Part shown: piece after piece, positions 50,819 through 60,005 of the stretch | How positions within the stretch are numbered: the stretch's first letter is position 1 | How the letters are laid out: each line of letters starts with the position of its first letter | NCBI GenBank assembly: GCA_046350295.1 | Contig: JAXMAR010000036.1 | Location: 1 to 64,000, forward strand | Reading direction: 5' to 3' | DNA length: 64,000 nt | From: JAXMAR01 sp046350295 | Lineage (GTDB): Bacteria; Planctomycetota; Planctomycetia; Gemmatales; Gemmataceae | Program-made: the position numbers and the translations under genes | The notes under the pieces: model-generated | The model's input: only the letters and a program-made list of their open reading frames with translations | Databases searched by the model: none | Told to the model about the DNA's origin: nothing

Positions 50819-51394
50819 ATGCGCACGTCGCAACAGGTATACGAGATGCTGGAGAACCAATCCCTCTGGCAGGCGGCTGCCGAGTGCCATCGCTTGCTCG
50901 GCGAGGCCAAGGTTCCGCACGCGATTCTGGGTGGTGTGGCGGTGAGCCTGCACGGTTACCAGCGGAACACGGTGGACGTGGACTTGTTGATCCGACGCCA
51001 GGACACGGATCTGGCTCGTGCAGCGCTGGAGCGCGGGCAGTTTGCCTGGAACTCGGAAGCGACGGAGTTCCGATCCCCGGCCGGGATCGCGGTTCAATGC
51101 CTGTACGCGGGGGACCGGGCCGGCTCCGGCAGCGAAGTCGCCTTGCCCGATCCCGGCGATCCGGCGGCCGTTATCGAGATCGAGGACCTGCCGGTGCTGA
51201 CGTTGGCGAAGTTGATCGAATCCAAGATCGCCTGCGGTGAAGGGAACCCGCGCCGAACCCATAAGGACTTCGCGGACGTTGTCGAGCTCGTGATTCACAA
51301 CGGCCTGAACAGTTCCTTCGCACGCTTCCTGCACAAGTCCTTGCGAAACACCTATCGGACGCTGGTACACCAGGCGCGCGGCGAGCGCCGTTGA
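50819..51394 (+). CDS. Nucleotidyltransferase (AbiEii/MNT-like)
   Basis: 191 residues from the ATG at 50819; an in-frame TTG 18 bp earlier is less likely. The nucleotidyltransferase signature is 'GGVAVSLHGYQRNTVDVDL', with G38-G39 and the metal-binding D53 and D55; the third acidic residue may be in 'VIEIEDLPVLTLAKLIESK'. Such proteins include AbiEii-type toxins and MNT antitoxins that transfer NMP groups to proteins or tRNA. No HEPN or AbiEi partner is adjacent, so it is an orphan here. Its place after a restriction system suggests a defence or stress role, by inference. Confidence 0.75.
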   Translation: MRTSQQVYEMLENQSLWQAAAECHRLLGEAKVPHAILGGVAVSLHGYQRNTVDVDLLIRRQDTDLARAALERGQFAWNSEATEFRSPAGIAVQCLYAGDRAGSGSEVALPDPGDPAAVIEIEDLPVLTLAKLIESKIACGEGNPRRTHKDFADVVELVIHNGLNSSFARFLHKSLRNTYRTLVHQARGERR

Positions 51395-51551
51395 TGGTGG
51401 CGAAACCCAGCACGTGGTCGATGGCGTCTTCTCAGGACGGATGCATTGAGACACAACTCCACACCCAATTGCAAATAAATAACTTAATTCGACTCCTCTC
51501 ACGAACCCCTCACACCTATTGCCTTCCTTCTCACATTCGCGGCCGTGAATC

Positions 51552-51579
51552 TTGACCAAAAAGTACACTTTAGTAGAAT
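51552..51579 (+). promoter_or_regulatory. Promoter of the Rrf2 regulator / SUF locus
   Basis: TTGACC (51552-51557), a 16-bp spacer and TAGAAT (51574-51579) lie in a clearly AT-rich stretch 77 bp before the Rrf2 start codon. I do not see a clear Rrf2 operator. Confidence 0.6.
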
Positions 51580-51655
51580 CAGGATAGACACGGAGAGTCT
51601 CTAACTTGATGGCACGTAAGTGCTTTTTCCGTCGCTGCTTGCTTCGAGGCGGCCC

Positions 51656-52168
51656 ATGAAGATCTCGGCTCAGGAAGAGTATGGCTTGCGCTGTCTGATG
51701 CGGCTCGTGGAGACGGACAACCACTCCACCACTCTCCCCGAGGTTGCGGCAGCCGAGGGGCTTTCGGTTCCCTATGTCGCCAAGCTCATGGGGGTGATGC
51801 GGCAAGCGGGGCTGATCGAGAGCGTCCGTGGCCGGGCCGGTGGCTATCGTCTCGCGAAGCCCGCGGAAGAAATCCGCCTCGGCTCGCTCCTTCTGGTCCT
51901 GGGCGAGCCGCTCTTCGATGAGCCGAGCTATTGCCAGAAACATGCGGGGGTTTCCGAAAGCGGCGTGTGCGTGCACCACGGCAGCTGCTCGCTCAAGTCA
52001 CTGTGGGCAACGCTGGAGCAATGGATGCGCGGCGCCCTCGATCGGATCACGCTCGCCGATTTGGTGCAGCATCAGGGACGCATCATTGAGTTGTTGAAGG
52101 AACGCTTGGCCCATGTCGTCTTCGACGAGGCGCCGGGGCTGATTTCGTTGACGACCATTGGCGCATAA
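51656..52168 (+). CDS. Rrf2-family Fe-S regulator of the SUF operon
   Basis: 170 residues from the ATG at 51656. The N-terminal winged helix is typical ('MKISAQEEYGLRCLMRLVET', recognition helix 'LSVPYVAKLMGVMRQAGLIE', wing 'SVRGRAGGYRLAKPAEEI'). Three Cys at 93, 105 and 111 ('SYCQKHAG', 'GVCVHHGSCSLK') have the layout that binds a Fe-S cluster in IscR/SufR/NsrR. It is the first gene of the SUF locus. The likely role is to repress or activate suf genes according to Fe-S status. Confidence 0.9.
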   Translation: MKISAQEEYGLRCLMRLVETDNHSTTLPEVAAAEGLSVPYVAKLMGVMRQAGLIESVRGRAGGYRLAKPAEEIRLGSLLLVLGEPLFDEPSYCQKHAGVSESGVCVHHGSCSLKSLWATLEQWMRGALDRITLADLVQHQGRIIELLKERLAHVVFDEAPGLISLTTIGA

Positions 52169-52176
52169 CGACGTTC

Positions 52177-52252
52177 GTAGGTCAGCCTTTCCAGGCTGAC
52201 GCGGCTTGAGCAAGTGGTCGGTTTGGCGTCAGCCTGGAAAGGCTGAACCTAC
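52177..52252. repeat. Paired inverted repeats between the Rrf2 gene and sufB
   Basis: Copy one GTAGGTCAGCCTTTCCAGGC plus TGACGC (52177-52202) and inverted copy two (52226-52252, with one extra A) can fold on each other over 26 bp. Each also forms its own small hairpin (CAGCCT/AGGCTG). It occupies most of the regulator-sufB gap and could separate regulator and operon expression. Confidence 0.8.
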
Positions 52253-52275
52253 AGGATTCAAGGGCTACGGAAGAC

Positions 52276-53727
52276 ATGAGCACCGCTACCAGCACGATCG
52301 CTGAACTCGCCAACCGCGAATACAAGGACGGTTTCTATACCGACATCGAAACCGAGTCCCTGCCTCCCGGCTTGAACGAGGACATCATCCGCGCGATTTC
52401 GGCCCGCAAGGAAGAGCCGGCCTGGCTGCTCGACTGGCGCCTCAAGGCCTATCGCCACTGGCTGACGATGGAGGAGCCGCGCTGGTGGCCCAACGTCAAG
52501 TTCGACCGGATCGACTATCAGAACATCATCTACTACGCCGCCCCCAAGAAGAAGAAACAGCTCAAGAGCCTGGACGAGGTCGATCCCGAGCTGCGCAAGA
52601 CCTTCGAGAAGCTCGGCATCTCCCTCGACGAGCAGAAGCGCCTCTCCAACGTCGCGGTCGACGCCGTCTTCGATAGCGTCAGCGTCGCCACCACGTTCCG
52701 CGAGAAGCTCGCCGAGATGGGCGTCATCTTCTGCTCGTTCTCCGAAGCAGTTCGCGAGCACCCGGACCTGGTCCGCAAGTACCTCGGCTCCGTCGTCCCC
52801 TACAACGACAACTATTTCGCCGCCCTCAACTCGGCGGTCTTCTCCGACGGCAGCTTCTGCTACATCCCCAAGGGCGTTCGCTGCCCCATGGAGTTGTCGA
52901 CCTATTTCCGCATCAACGCCAAGGACACCGGCCAGTTCGAACGCACCTTGATCGTCGCCGAGGAGAAGGCCTACGTCAGCTATCTCGAAGGCTGCACCGC
53001 CCCGATACGCGACGAGAACCAGTTGCACGCCGCGGTGGTCGAGCTGGTGTGCGCCGGCGACGACGCCCAGATCAAGTACTCCACCGTCCAGAACTGGTAC
53101 CCCGGCGACAAGGAAGGCAAGGGGGGCATCTACAACTTCGTCACCAAGCGCGGCGCCGCCCGCGGCAAGCGCTCCAAGATCTCCTGGACCCAGGTCGAGA
53201 CCGGCTCCGCCATCACCTGGAAATACCCGAGCTGCATCCTCCAGGGGGACGACTCGGTCGGCGAGTTCTACTCCGTCGCCCTCACCAACCACAAGCAGCA
53301 GGCCGACACCGGGACCAAGATGATTCACATCGGCAAGAACACGCGCAGCACCATCGTCAGCAAAGGCATCTCCGCGGGCCGCGGCCAGAACACCTACCGC
53401 GGCCAGGTCAAAGTGCTGGCGAACGCGGCCAATTCGCGCAACTATTCGCAATGCGATTCGCTGCTCTTGGGGGACAAGTGCGGCGCCCACACGTTCCCCT
53501 ACATCGAGGTGAAGAACCCGACCTCGACGGTGGAGCACGAAGCGTCGACGTCGAAGATTGGCGAGGACCAGATCTTCTACTGCAAGCAGCGCGGCCTCTC
53601 CGCCGAGGACGCGGTCAACATGATCGTCAACGGCTTCTGCAAGGAAGTCTTCCGCGAGCTACCGATGGAGTTCGCGGTGGAGGCGCAGAAGCTGTTGGGG
53701 GTGAGCTTGGAGGGGAGCGTTGGGTGA
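52276..53727 (+). CDS. sufB: Fe-S cluster assembly scaffold protein SufB
   Basis: 483 residues, the usual SufB length. It opens 'LANREYKDGFYTDIETESLP' and carries the SufB/D beta-helix with 'SDGSFCYIPKGVRCPMELST', 'GCTAPIRDENQLHAAVVELV' and 'RGKRSKISWTQVETGSAITW', ending in 'GLSAEDAVNMIVNGFCKEVF', the conserved C-terminal motif. SufB forms the SufBC2D scaffold on which clusters are built. The cysteine in the C-terminal third ('LLLGDKCGAHTFPYIEV') fits the expected cluster ligand region. It is the first structural gene of the operon. Confidence 0.96.
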   Translation: MSTATSTIAELANREYKDGFYTDIETESLPPGLNEDIIRAISARKEEPAWLLDWRLKAYRHWLTMEEPRWWPNVKFDRIDYQNIIYYAAPKKKKQLKSLDEVDPELRKTFEKLGISLDEQKRLSNVAVDAVFDSVSVATTFREKLAEMGVIFCSFSEAVREHPDLVRKYLGSVVPYNDNYFAALNSAVFSDGSFCYIPKGVRCPMELSTYFRINAKDTGQFERTLIVAEEKAYVSYLEGCTAPIRDENQLHAAVVELVCAGDDAQIKYSTVQNWYPGDKEGKGGIYNFVTKRGAARGKRSKISWTQVETGSAITWKYPSCILQGDDSVGEFYSVALTNHKQQADTGTKMIHIGKNTRSTIVSKGISAGRGQNTYRGQVKVLANAANSRNYSQCDSLLLGDKCGAHTFPYIEVKNPTSTVEHEASTSKIGEDQIFYCKQRGLSAEDAVNMIVNGFCKEVFRELPMEFAVEAQKLLGVSLEGSVG

Positions 53728-53773
53728 GATTGCGCCGTCGCAATAATGTCAGATGCAAAGGAAGGAGTGGCGA

Positions 53774-54031
53774 ATGTCGACCAAAACTGCAACGCTTGAA
53801 GTTCAGGCGTTTCTCGAAAGCTTGCAACAACCCACTCAACTAGTGGACTCGAACGGCCGCTTGCTTGGGACGTTCGCTCCGGTGTCTCCTGACCAAGCGG
53901 ATCTGCTCGTGCGTGCGGCCAAGGCGTTTGACGAAGGCGAGGGTAAGCGTCGCTTCGAGGTGGAACGTGGGAAGGGCAACACGACCGCTGAAGTCCTTGC
54001 CCAACTAGAAGGGCTTGGAAGACAAGCATGA
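53774..54031 (+). CDS. Putative antitoxin of a toxin-antitoxin pair
   Basis: 85 residues. The N-terminus 'TATLEVQAFLESLQQPTQLV' and 'SNGRLLGTFAPVS' resemble a small DNA-binding beta domain, and the acidic C-terminal helix 'AEVLAQLEGLGRQA' suits toxin wrapping. The ATG of the toxin overlaps its stop (ATGA), the usual toxin-antitoxin layout. The antitoxin family is not recognised with confidence. It lies 46 bp after sufB. Confidence 0.65.
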   Translation: MSTKTATLEVQAFLESLQQPTQLVDSNGRLLGTFAPVSPDQADLLVRAAKAFDEGEGKRRFEVERGKGNTTAEVLAQLEGLGRQA

Positions 54032-54300
54032 TCTTCACGGTCACATGGTTGCCCAGCGCTCAGGACGAACTCGCCCGTATCTGGATGGCCGCCCTGGATC
54101 GCAAGGCGGTGGCGGACGCCTCAAACCAGATCGATCGAGAGTTGCGTCAAGACGGCCATTTGAAAGGCGTTCCCTTCCAAGGTTTTTTTCTGTTCGAGAT
54201 TGCCCCGTTGATGGTCAAGTTTGCCGTTTCGCTCAATGATCGAATCATTGAAGTGATTGATGTGAAACGCTCCGTTTCCGGCAATGGTTCTATCCATTAG
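54028..54300 (+). CDS. RelE/ParE-family toxin-like protein
   Basis: 90 residues with the compact ParE/RelE layout: 'FTVTWLPSAQDELARIWMAA', a helix with 'ASNQIDRELRQDG', then strands 'GFFLFEIAPLMVKFAVS' and 'DRIIEVIDVKRS'. The family consists of ribosome-dependent mRNA endonucleases or gyrase inhibitors. The basic residues needed for RNA cleavage are few, so ParE-like action or loss of activity is possible. It ends 7 bp before the sufC ATG, so it is part of the suf transcript. Confidence 0.75.
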   Translation: MIFTVTWLPSAQDELARIWMAALDRKAVADASNQIDRELRQDGHLKGVPFQGFFLFEIAPLMVKFAVSLNDRIIEVIDVKRSVSGNGSIH

Positions 54301-54307
54301 GTCGAAT

Positions 54308-55072
<765 letters not shown>

Positions 55073-55080
55073 CGTTTAGC

Positions 55081-55099
55081 CGCGTTTCGAAGAAACGCG
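55081..55099. repeat. Intercistronic hairpin between sufC and sufD
   Basis: CGCGTTTC-GAA-GAAACGCG is a perfect 8-bp stem with a 3-nt loop. It lies 8 bp after sufC with no T-run, so it may be an mRNA processing or stability element and not a terminator. Confidence 0.7.
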
Positions 55100-55144
55100 A
55101 GCGCCGACGCTTTTGTCAACATCGTGGCATCCGCAGGGTAGGAA

Positions 55145-56434
55145 ATGACACTGCTCGAAGACAAGAAAGACGTTTTCCTCCGCCAGTTCGAGGACCTCGA
55201 TCGCAAGCGCCGGCCGCGGCATTACGACATGCAGCGCCGTCTGGGTCGCGGCCTGTTCGGCGATCTCGGCTTCCCCGGCGCGAAGACGGAGGATTGGCGC
55301 TTCACGAACGTCGCCCCGCTCCTGCGCGTCCCCTTCGCCCTCGCCGAGCCCAACCGCGCCGACCTGCCGTTGCCCCTTCCCGCCGCCCCGGACGCTGTCC
55401 GCCTCGTCTTCGTCAACGGCGTCTACTCCGCCGAAGAAAGCCGCATCCCCGCCGCGCTCAGGATCGCCGTCGGCAGCCTCGCCCAGCCCGCCCCGGAGCA
55501 TCTGCGGCAAATCGAGTCGCTCCTCGGCCAGATCGCCGACCCGAGCGACCATGTCTTCACCGCCCTCAACGCCGGCCTCGTCAGCGACGGCGCCTATATC
55601 CTCCTTCCGCCCGACACGGCATTCATCGAGCCGATCGAGATCATCTACTGCACGGCCGGCGGCGCGCAGCCGGTCGCCACCTATCCGCGCACGCTCATCT
55701 TCGCTGGCCGCGCCAGCCAGGCCCGCATCGTCGAGCGCTACGTCGGCAAGGCGGGCGGCGTCTACCTCACCGACGCCGTCACCGAGATCGTCGTCGAACA
55801 GGGCGCCAACGTCGACCATTACAAGGTGCAGGAAGAGAGCCTGGGCGGGAACCATCTGGCCAACACGCAGGTCGTGCAGAAACGCGACAGCGTGTTCACC
55901 AGCCACTACGTCTCCCGCGGCGCCGCCCTCGCCCGCAACGAGACGCGCGTCCGCTTCGACGGCCAGGGCTGCACCGCCACCGTCAACGGCCTTTACGTCG
56001 CCCGTGGCAAGCAGCACGTCGACAACTTCACCGTCATCGATCACGCCCAGCCCCATTGTGCCAGCCACGAACTGTACAAGGGTGTCTTGGACGGCGAGGC
56101 CCACGGCGTCTTCAACGGCAAGATCTTCGTCCGCCAGGACGCCCAGAAGACGGACGCCAAGCAGACCAACAAGGTGCTGCTCCTCTCCGACAAGGCCGTC
56201 ATCGACACCAAGCCGCAGCTCGAGATCTTCGCCGACGACGTCAAGTGCACCCACGGCGCCACCATCGGCCAACTGGACGCTACGCAGCTCTTCTACCTCC
56301 AAGCCCGCGGTATCCCGCGCGACGAGGCCCGGAAGATCCTGACTTTCGCCTTCGCCAACGACATCGTCAGCCGCATTCAGATCGAAAGCCTGAGACAGGA
56401 GCTGGAAGACTGGCTGGTGAAGGACGGGGCTTGA
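55145..56434 (+). CDS. sufD: Fe-S cluster assembly protein SufD
   Basis: 429 residues. The N-terminal helical part 'GFPGAKTEDWRFTNVAPLLR' (the TEDWR motif of SufD) leads into the beta-helix with 'LVSDGAYILLPPDTAFIEPI' and 'DHYKVQEESLGGNHLANTQV'. The SufB/D C-terminal core follows: 'DHAQPHCASHELYKGVLDGE', 'VKCTHGATIGQLD', 'LFYLQARGIPRDEARKILTF'. The His in 'TVIDHAQPHC' matches the residue implicated in cluster binding at the SufB-SufD interface. It completes the SufBCD complex. Confidence 0.95.
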   Translation: MTLLEDKKDVFLRQFEDLDRKRRPRHYDMQRRLGRGLFGDLGFPGAKTEDWRFTNVAPLLRVPFALAEPNRADLPLPLPAAPDAVRLVFVNGVYSAEESRIPAALRIAVGSLAQPAPEHLRQIESLLGQIADPSDHVFTALNAGLVSDGAYILLPPDTAFIEPIEIIYCTAGGAQPVATYPRTLIFAGRASQARIVERYVGKAGGVYLTDAVTEIVVEQGANVDHYKVQEESLGGNHLANTQVVQKRDSVFTSHYVSRGAALARNETRVRFDGQGCTATVNGLYVARGKQHVDNFTVIDHAQPHCASHELYKGVLDGEAHGVFNGKIFVRQDAQKTDAKQTNKVLLLSDKAVIDTKPQLEIFADDVKCTHGATIGQLDATQLFYLQARGIPRDEARKILTFAFANDIVSRIQIESLRQELEDWLVKDGA

Positions 56435-56470
56435 GACGCCGCGTCGTGCCGGCCGGAAACGGGTGACATC

Positions 56471-58270
56471 ATGACCGCCTTGACTTCCCTACCCGTCGCC
56501 GCGACGACGAAGAGACGCGTCGCCCCGTTCGACGTCGCGCGCATCCGCGCCGACTTCCCGATCCTGCGCGAGAAGGTCCACGGCAAGCCGCTCGTCTACC
56601 TCGACAACGCCGCCTCGACGCAGAAGCCGCGCGCCGTCATCGACGCCATCAACCGCTATTACGAGACGACCCATGCCAACGTCCACCGCGGCGTGCACCA
56701 TCTCAGCCAGGCCGCGACGCAAGCCTACGAGGACGCGCGGCTGAAGACGCAGAACTTCCTCGGCGCCCACTGCCTGCGCGAGATCATCTTCACGCGCGGT
56801 ACGACCGACGCCATCAACCTCGTCGCCCATAGCTTCGGCCAGGCCTACCTCCATCCGGGGGACGAAGTCCTCATCACCTGGCTGGAGCACCACTCGAACA
56901 TCGTCCCCTGGCAGCTCGCCTGCCAGGCGCGCGGCGCCACGCTCAAGGTCGTTCCGGTCAGCGACGCGGGGGAGCTCGACCTCGCCGCTTTTGAGAAGCT
57001 CCTGTCCAAGCGCACCAGGATGGTCGCCGTCGCTCATGTCTCCAACGCGCTCGGAACCATCAACCCGATCCGCCGCATCATCGAGCAGGCTCACGCCGCC
57101 GGCGCCGCCGTCCTCGTCGACGGCGCCCAGGCGGTCGCGCACCTGCGCGTGAACGTCGAAGAGCTGGACTGCGATTTCTACGCCTTCTCCGGCCACAAGA
57201 TCTACGGCCCGACCGGCATCGGCGCCCTGTTCGGCAAGGCGCGCTGGCTCGAGCTGATGCCCCCCTATCAAGGCGGCGGCGACATGATCGAGACCGTGCG
57301 CTTCGAGCGCACCACCTACAACGAGCTGCCCTACAAGTTCGAGGCCGGCACGCCCAACGTCGCCGGCGCCATTGGCCTGGGCGCCGCCCTCGATTACGTG
57401 GAGGAGATCGGCCTCGACGCCATCGCTCTCCACGAACAAGGACTGCTCCGCCACGCCACCGAGCGCTTGCAGGACATCCCGGGCGTCCGTCTCATCGGCA
57501 CGGCTCACGACAAGGCGGGCGTCCTTTCCTTCGTCGTCGACGGCGTTTCCAATCTCGACGCCGGCGCCCAGCTGGACCTGGAGGGAATCGCCGTCCGCAC
57601 GGGCCATCACTGCTGCATGCCGCTGATGGAGCGCTACGGCATCGAGGGGACCGCGCGTGCCTCCTTCGCCGTCTACAACACGCTCGAGGAAGTGGACGCC
57701 CTGGCCGACGCCCTCCAGGAGATCGCGCGCAAGGGCTCGGGACGGGCCCCGCGCCTAACTGAGATTGGCAAGCACGAGCCGGTCTATCCGGGACCGGCCG
57801 CGCCGACGCCGCAGGCCGCCGCGGAGGAACTGGGCGAGCTGTTCGAGTTCCTGGACGATTGGCCGGCGCGTTACAACTACCTGATCGAGCTGGGGGAGAA
57901 GTGCCTGCCCATGCCGGAGGAGATGAAGACCGAAGCCAACCGCGTGCACGGCTGCCAGAGCATCGTCTTTCTGCATTGCCGCAAGAAGCCCGGGGCGGCG
58001 AACGTCATCGAGTTCTTGGCGGACAGCAATACCGACCTGGTGCGCGGGCTGCTCGTTCTGCTCCAGCGCTTGTTCTCCGGCCAGACGGCGGAGGAGATCG
58101 CGGCCTTCGACGTGGAGGGCTTCTTCAAGCGACTCGGCCTGGACGCTCACCTGACTTCAGGGCGGCGCAACGGGCTGGCGGAGATGGTGAAACGGATTCG
58201 CTCGTTCGCGGAGAAGGTGCGGGAGCAGATGGCGGGGTCGACGTTGCAAGCCGAGACCAAGAGGAGTTAA
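56471..58270 (+). CDS. sufS: Cysteine desulfurase SufS fused to SufE
   Basis: 599 residues. Residues about 20-425 are SufS: 'PLVYLDNAASTQKP', the His stack 'WLEHHSNIVPWQ', the PLP Lys in 'FSGHKIYGPTG' (about K243), and the active Cys region 'RTGHHCCMPLM' (about 376-386). After a Pro/Ala linker, residues about 455-590 form SufE: 'WPARYNYLIELGEKCLPMPE', the sulfur acceptor Cys in 'VHGCQSIVF' (about C494), and 'GLLVLLQRLFSGQTAEEI'. SufS removes sulfur from cysteine and SufE carries it to SufB, so the fusion makes the relay intramolecular. Most bacteria encode them separately. Confidence 0.95.
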   Translation: MTALTSLPVAATTKRRVAPFDVARIRADFPILREKVHGKPLVYLDNAASTQKPRAVIDAINRYYETTHANVHRGVHHLSQAATQAYEDARLKTQNFLGAHCLREIIFTRGTTDAINLVAHSFGQAYLHPGDEVLITWLEHHSNIVPWQLACQARGATLKVVPVSDAGELDLAAFEKLLSKRTRMVAVAHVSNALGTINPIRRIIEQAHAAGAAVLVDGAQAVAHLRVNVEELDCDFYAFSGHKIYGPTGIGALFGKARWLELMPPYQGGGDMIETVRFERTTYNELPYKFEAGTPNVAGAIGLGAALDYVEEIGLDAIALHEQGLLRHATERLQDIPGVRLIGTAHDKAGVLSFVVDGVSNLDAGAQLDLEGIAVRTGHHCCMPLMERYGIEGTARASFAVYNTLEEVDALADALQEIARKGSGRAPRLTEIGKHEPVYPGPAAPTPQAAAEELGELFEFLDDWPARYNYLIELGEKCLPMPEEMKTEANRVHGCQSIVFLHCRKKPGAANVIEFLADSNTDLVRGLLVLLQRLFSGQTAEEIAAFDVEGFFKRLGLDAHLTSGRRNGLAEMVKRIRSFAEKVREQMAGSTLQAETKRS

Positions 58271-58273
58271 GCA

Positions 58274-58504
58274 ATGGCGAACGAAGGCTCCAACCACAAA
58301 TCCGGATCCGATAGTAGCGAATGCGTCGACATCGTACTCGACGTTGAGATGGACATGACCGTCCGGCCAATCCGCCCGGAATTGCGCAAGCAGGCGGAAG
58401 CGGAGAGAGACCGCATCAAGAAATGGACGAAGAATGGTGGCCACGAACTGAAACTGAAGCAGGAACCCGAGTCCGATCGTAGCGACGGCACAGGACCGAA
58501 ATGA
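58274..58504 (+). CDS. Small hypothetical protein within the SUF operon
   Basis: 76 residues, Ser/Asp-rich at the start and charged after ('AEAERDRIKKWTKNGGHELK'). AAGAGGAG lies before its ATG, which is 3 bp after the sufS stop. Its stop overlaps the next start (ATGA), so it is in the operon. No domain is recognised. Confidence 0.65.
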   Translation: MANEGSNHKSGSDSSECVDIVLDVEMDMTVRPIRPELRKQAEAERDRIKKWTKNGGHELKLKQEPESDRSDGTGPK

Positions 58505-58941
58505 ATCCCAACCTCACCCCCCTCGAAACGCAACGCCTCGATCCCGCCTTCGACCGCAATCCGCCGGTCGCCGCGGCGGGGGCGCGTCAACCCAAGCCGC
58601 CGTTGGCGCAGCCGCTGACTGCCGAGCAAGTCGTCGGGCTCAAGGACGAGATCATCGCCGTCTTGCACACGTGCTTCGACCCGGAGATTCCCGTCAACAT
58701 CTACGAGCTGGGGCTCATCTACGAGATCCAGATCGCTCCTTCGGGCGACGTCGTCCTCAAGATGACGCTGACCAGCCCAGGTTGCCCGGTCGCCGGCACG
58801 TTGCCGGGGGACGTGCAGCGCAAGGTCGAGAGCGTGGCCAATGTCGTTTCGGCAAAGGTCGATCTCGTCTGGGACCCGCCCTGGGACAAGGATCGTATGT
58901 CGGATGCGGCCAAGCTGCAGCTCGGCATCGACGACTGGTGA
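58501..58941 (+). CDS. SufT-like MIP18/DUF59 Fe-S maturation protein
   Basis: 146 residues. A disordered 35-residue N-terminus is followed by the DUF59 domain: 'VLHTCFDPEIPVNIYELGLI', the conserved 'TSPGCPVAGTLPGDV' Cys motif, and 'VDLVWDPPWDKDRMSDAAKL'. SufT/MIP18 proteins help mature Fe-S proteins. It is the last gene of the operon, coupled to the small protein upstream by ATGA and followed by a terminator. Confidence 0.9.
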   Translation: MNPNLTPLETQRLDPAFDRNPPVAAAGARQPKPPLAQPLTAEQVVGLKDEIIAVLHTCFDPEIPVNIYELGLIYEIQIAPSGDVVLKMTLTSPGCPVAGTLPGDVQRKVESVANVVSAKVDLVWDPPWDKDRMSDAAKLQLGIDDW

Positions 58942-58989
58942 GCGTCCCATCTTGCCTTTCCGGCCGCTACTCTTCGATAATGAACCAAG

Positions 58990-59015
58990 GGCGCGTCGCG
59001 ACGCGCCTTTCTTCT
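58990..59015 (+). terminator. Rho-independent terminator of the SUF operon
   Basis: GGCGCGTCGCGACGCGCC is a perfect 18-bp palindrome (7- to 8-bp stem) followed by TTTCTTCTTC. It lies 48 bp after the SufT-like gene. Confidence 0.75.
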
Positions 59016-59034
59016 TCTCTTCAAGGTGGATCTG

Positions 59035-59820
59035 ATGCCCGCGAACGAACGCGAACACTGGCGCGAACTGCACGAACTCCTGGGACTCCCGCCCGAGCCG
59101 GAAGCACGGCGTGGCGAGCCGGAGCGGGAGCCGGCCGAGCCCGAAGCGACCGCCGAGCCGGAGCGCGAGCGCCGGCGGCAGGACCGCGTGGAAGCGGAGC
59201 CCGTCCTGGACGAAGAGGTGGTGCTGATCCAGGAAGCGACGACGATGCCCGATCTCGACGAGGAGCCGCAAGAGCGCGAGCCGTTGATCGACGAGCCGCT
59301 CGACGTCGATGAGCGTGCGGAGGCGGAGCCCGAACCGACGCCGGAGGGCGAAGAGGAAGGCGGCGAAGAAAGGCGGCGCGGCCGGCGGCGCCGGCGCCGT
59401 GGCCGGCGGGGCCGCGGCGACCGGGCGCCCGAAGGCGCCGCGCCGGAAGGCGGCGCTCTCGAAGGCGGCGCGGAGGAAGGAGCCGGCGTCGAGGAAGGCG
59501 TCAGCGAGGTGGCCGCCGCACGCGAGTCGCTCGAGGAAGAGGCGCTCGAGGCGGAGACCAGCGGCCGCGAGGAGGCCGAGGCCGAAGAGGAAGAGCCGCG
59601 CCGTGGCCGGAGACGGTCGGGCCGGCGCGACGAGGAAGAAGCCGCCTTCGAGGAGCCTGAGGAGGGCGCCGAAGAAGACTTCGACGAGGAAGAAGAAGAG
59701 GACACGGAGGACGAGTCGGCCCAGGACGAGGAGGACCTCAAGGAGCTGGATCAGTTCAAGGACTGGAACGTTCCTTCATGGCAGGAGATTGTCGCCTCGC
59801 TGTATCGCCCGGAGCGCTGA
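59035..59820 (+). CDS. Highly acidic low-complexity protein
   Basis: 261 residues from the ATG at 59035. 'NEREHWRELHELLGLPPEPE' opens the protein, followed by more than 200 residues dominated by Glu, Asp, Arg, Pro and Ala, including an Arg-rich block (about 112-126) and a run of acidic residues near the end. The last 25 residues ('LDQFKDWNVPSWQEIVASLY') look ordered and may be a docking motif. The protein is probably intrinsically disordered. A similar organisation is seen in planctomycete proteins of unknown role. The frame is kept open and its stop is followed by a fresh gene. Confidence 0.7.
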   Translation: MPANEREHWRELHELLGLPPEPEARRGEPEREPAEPEATAEPERERRRQDRVEAEPVLDEEVVLIQEATTMPDLDEEPQEREPLIDEPLDVDERAEAEPEPTPEGEEEGGEERRRGRRRRRRGRRGRGDRAPEGAAPEGGALEGGAEEGAGVEEGVSEVAAARESLEEEALEAETSGREEAEAEEEEPRRGRRRSGRRDEEEAAFEEPEEGAEEDFDEEEEEDTEDESAQDEEDLKELDQFKDWNVPSWQEIVASLYRPER

Positions 59821-60005
59821 GAGGTTTGAAGAAAAAGGGGGCCTGCCCTCGGGAAGCGTCCAGATCCCCGAGAAGCACGGGGACGTTGTGACTCCCGGGA
59901 ATGGGGGTCGGACCTTCTTTTTTTTCGCGCCTTGTTCCCAGCCTCTTGGCGGGCAGGCGGAGTCCGGACTGCCGGCGCTCCGCCCGCTTCGGATGGGGAA
60001 GAGCA

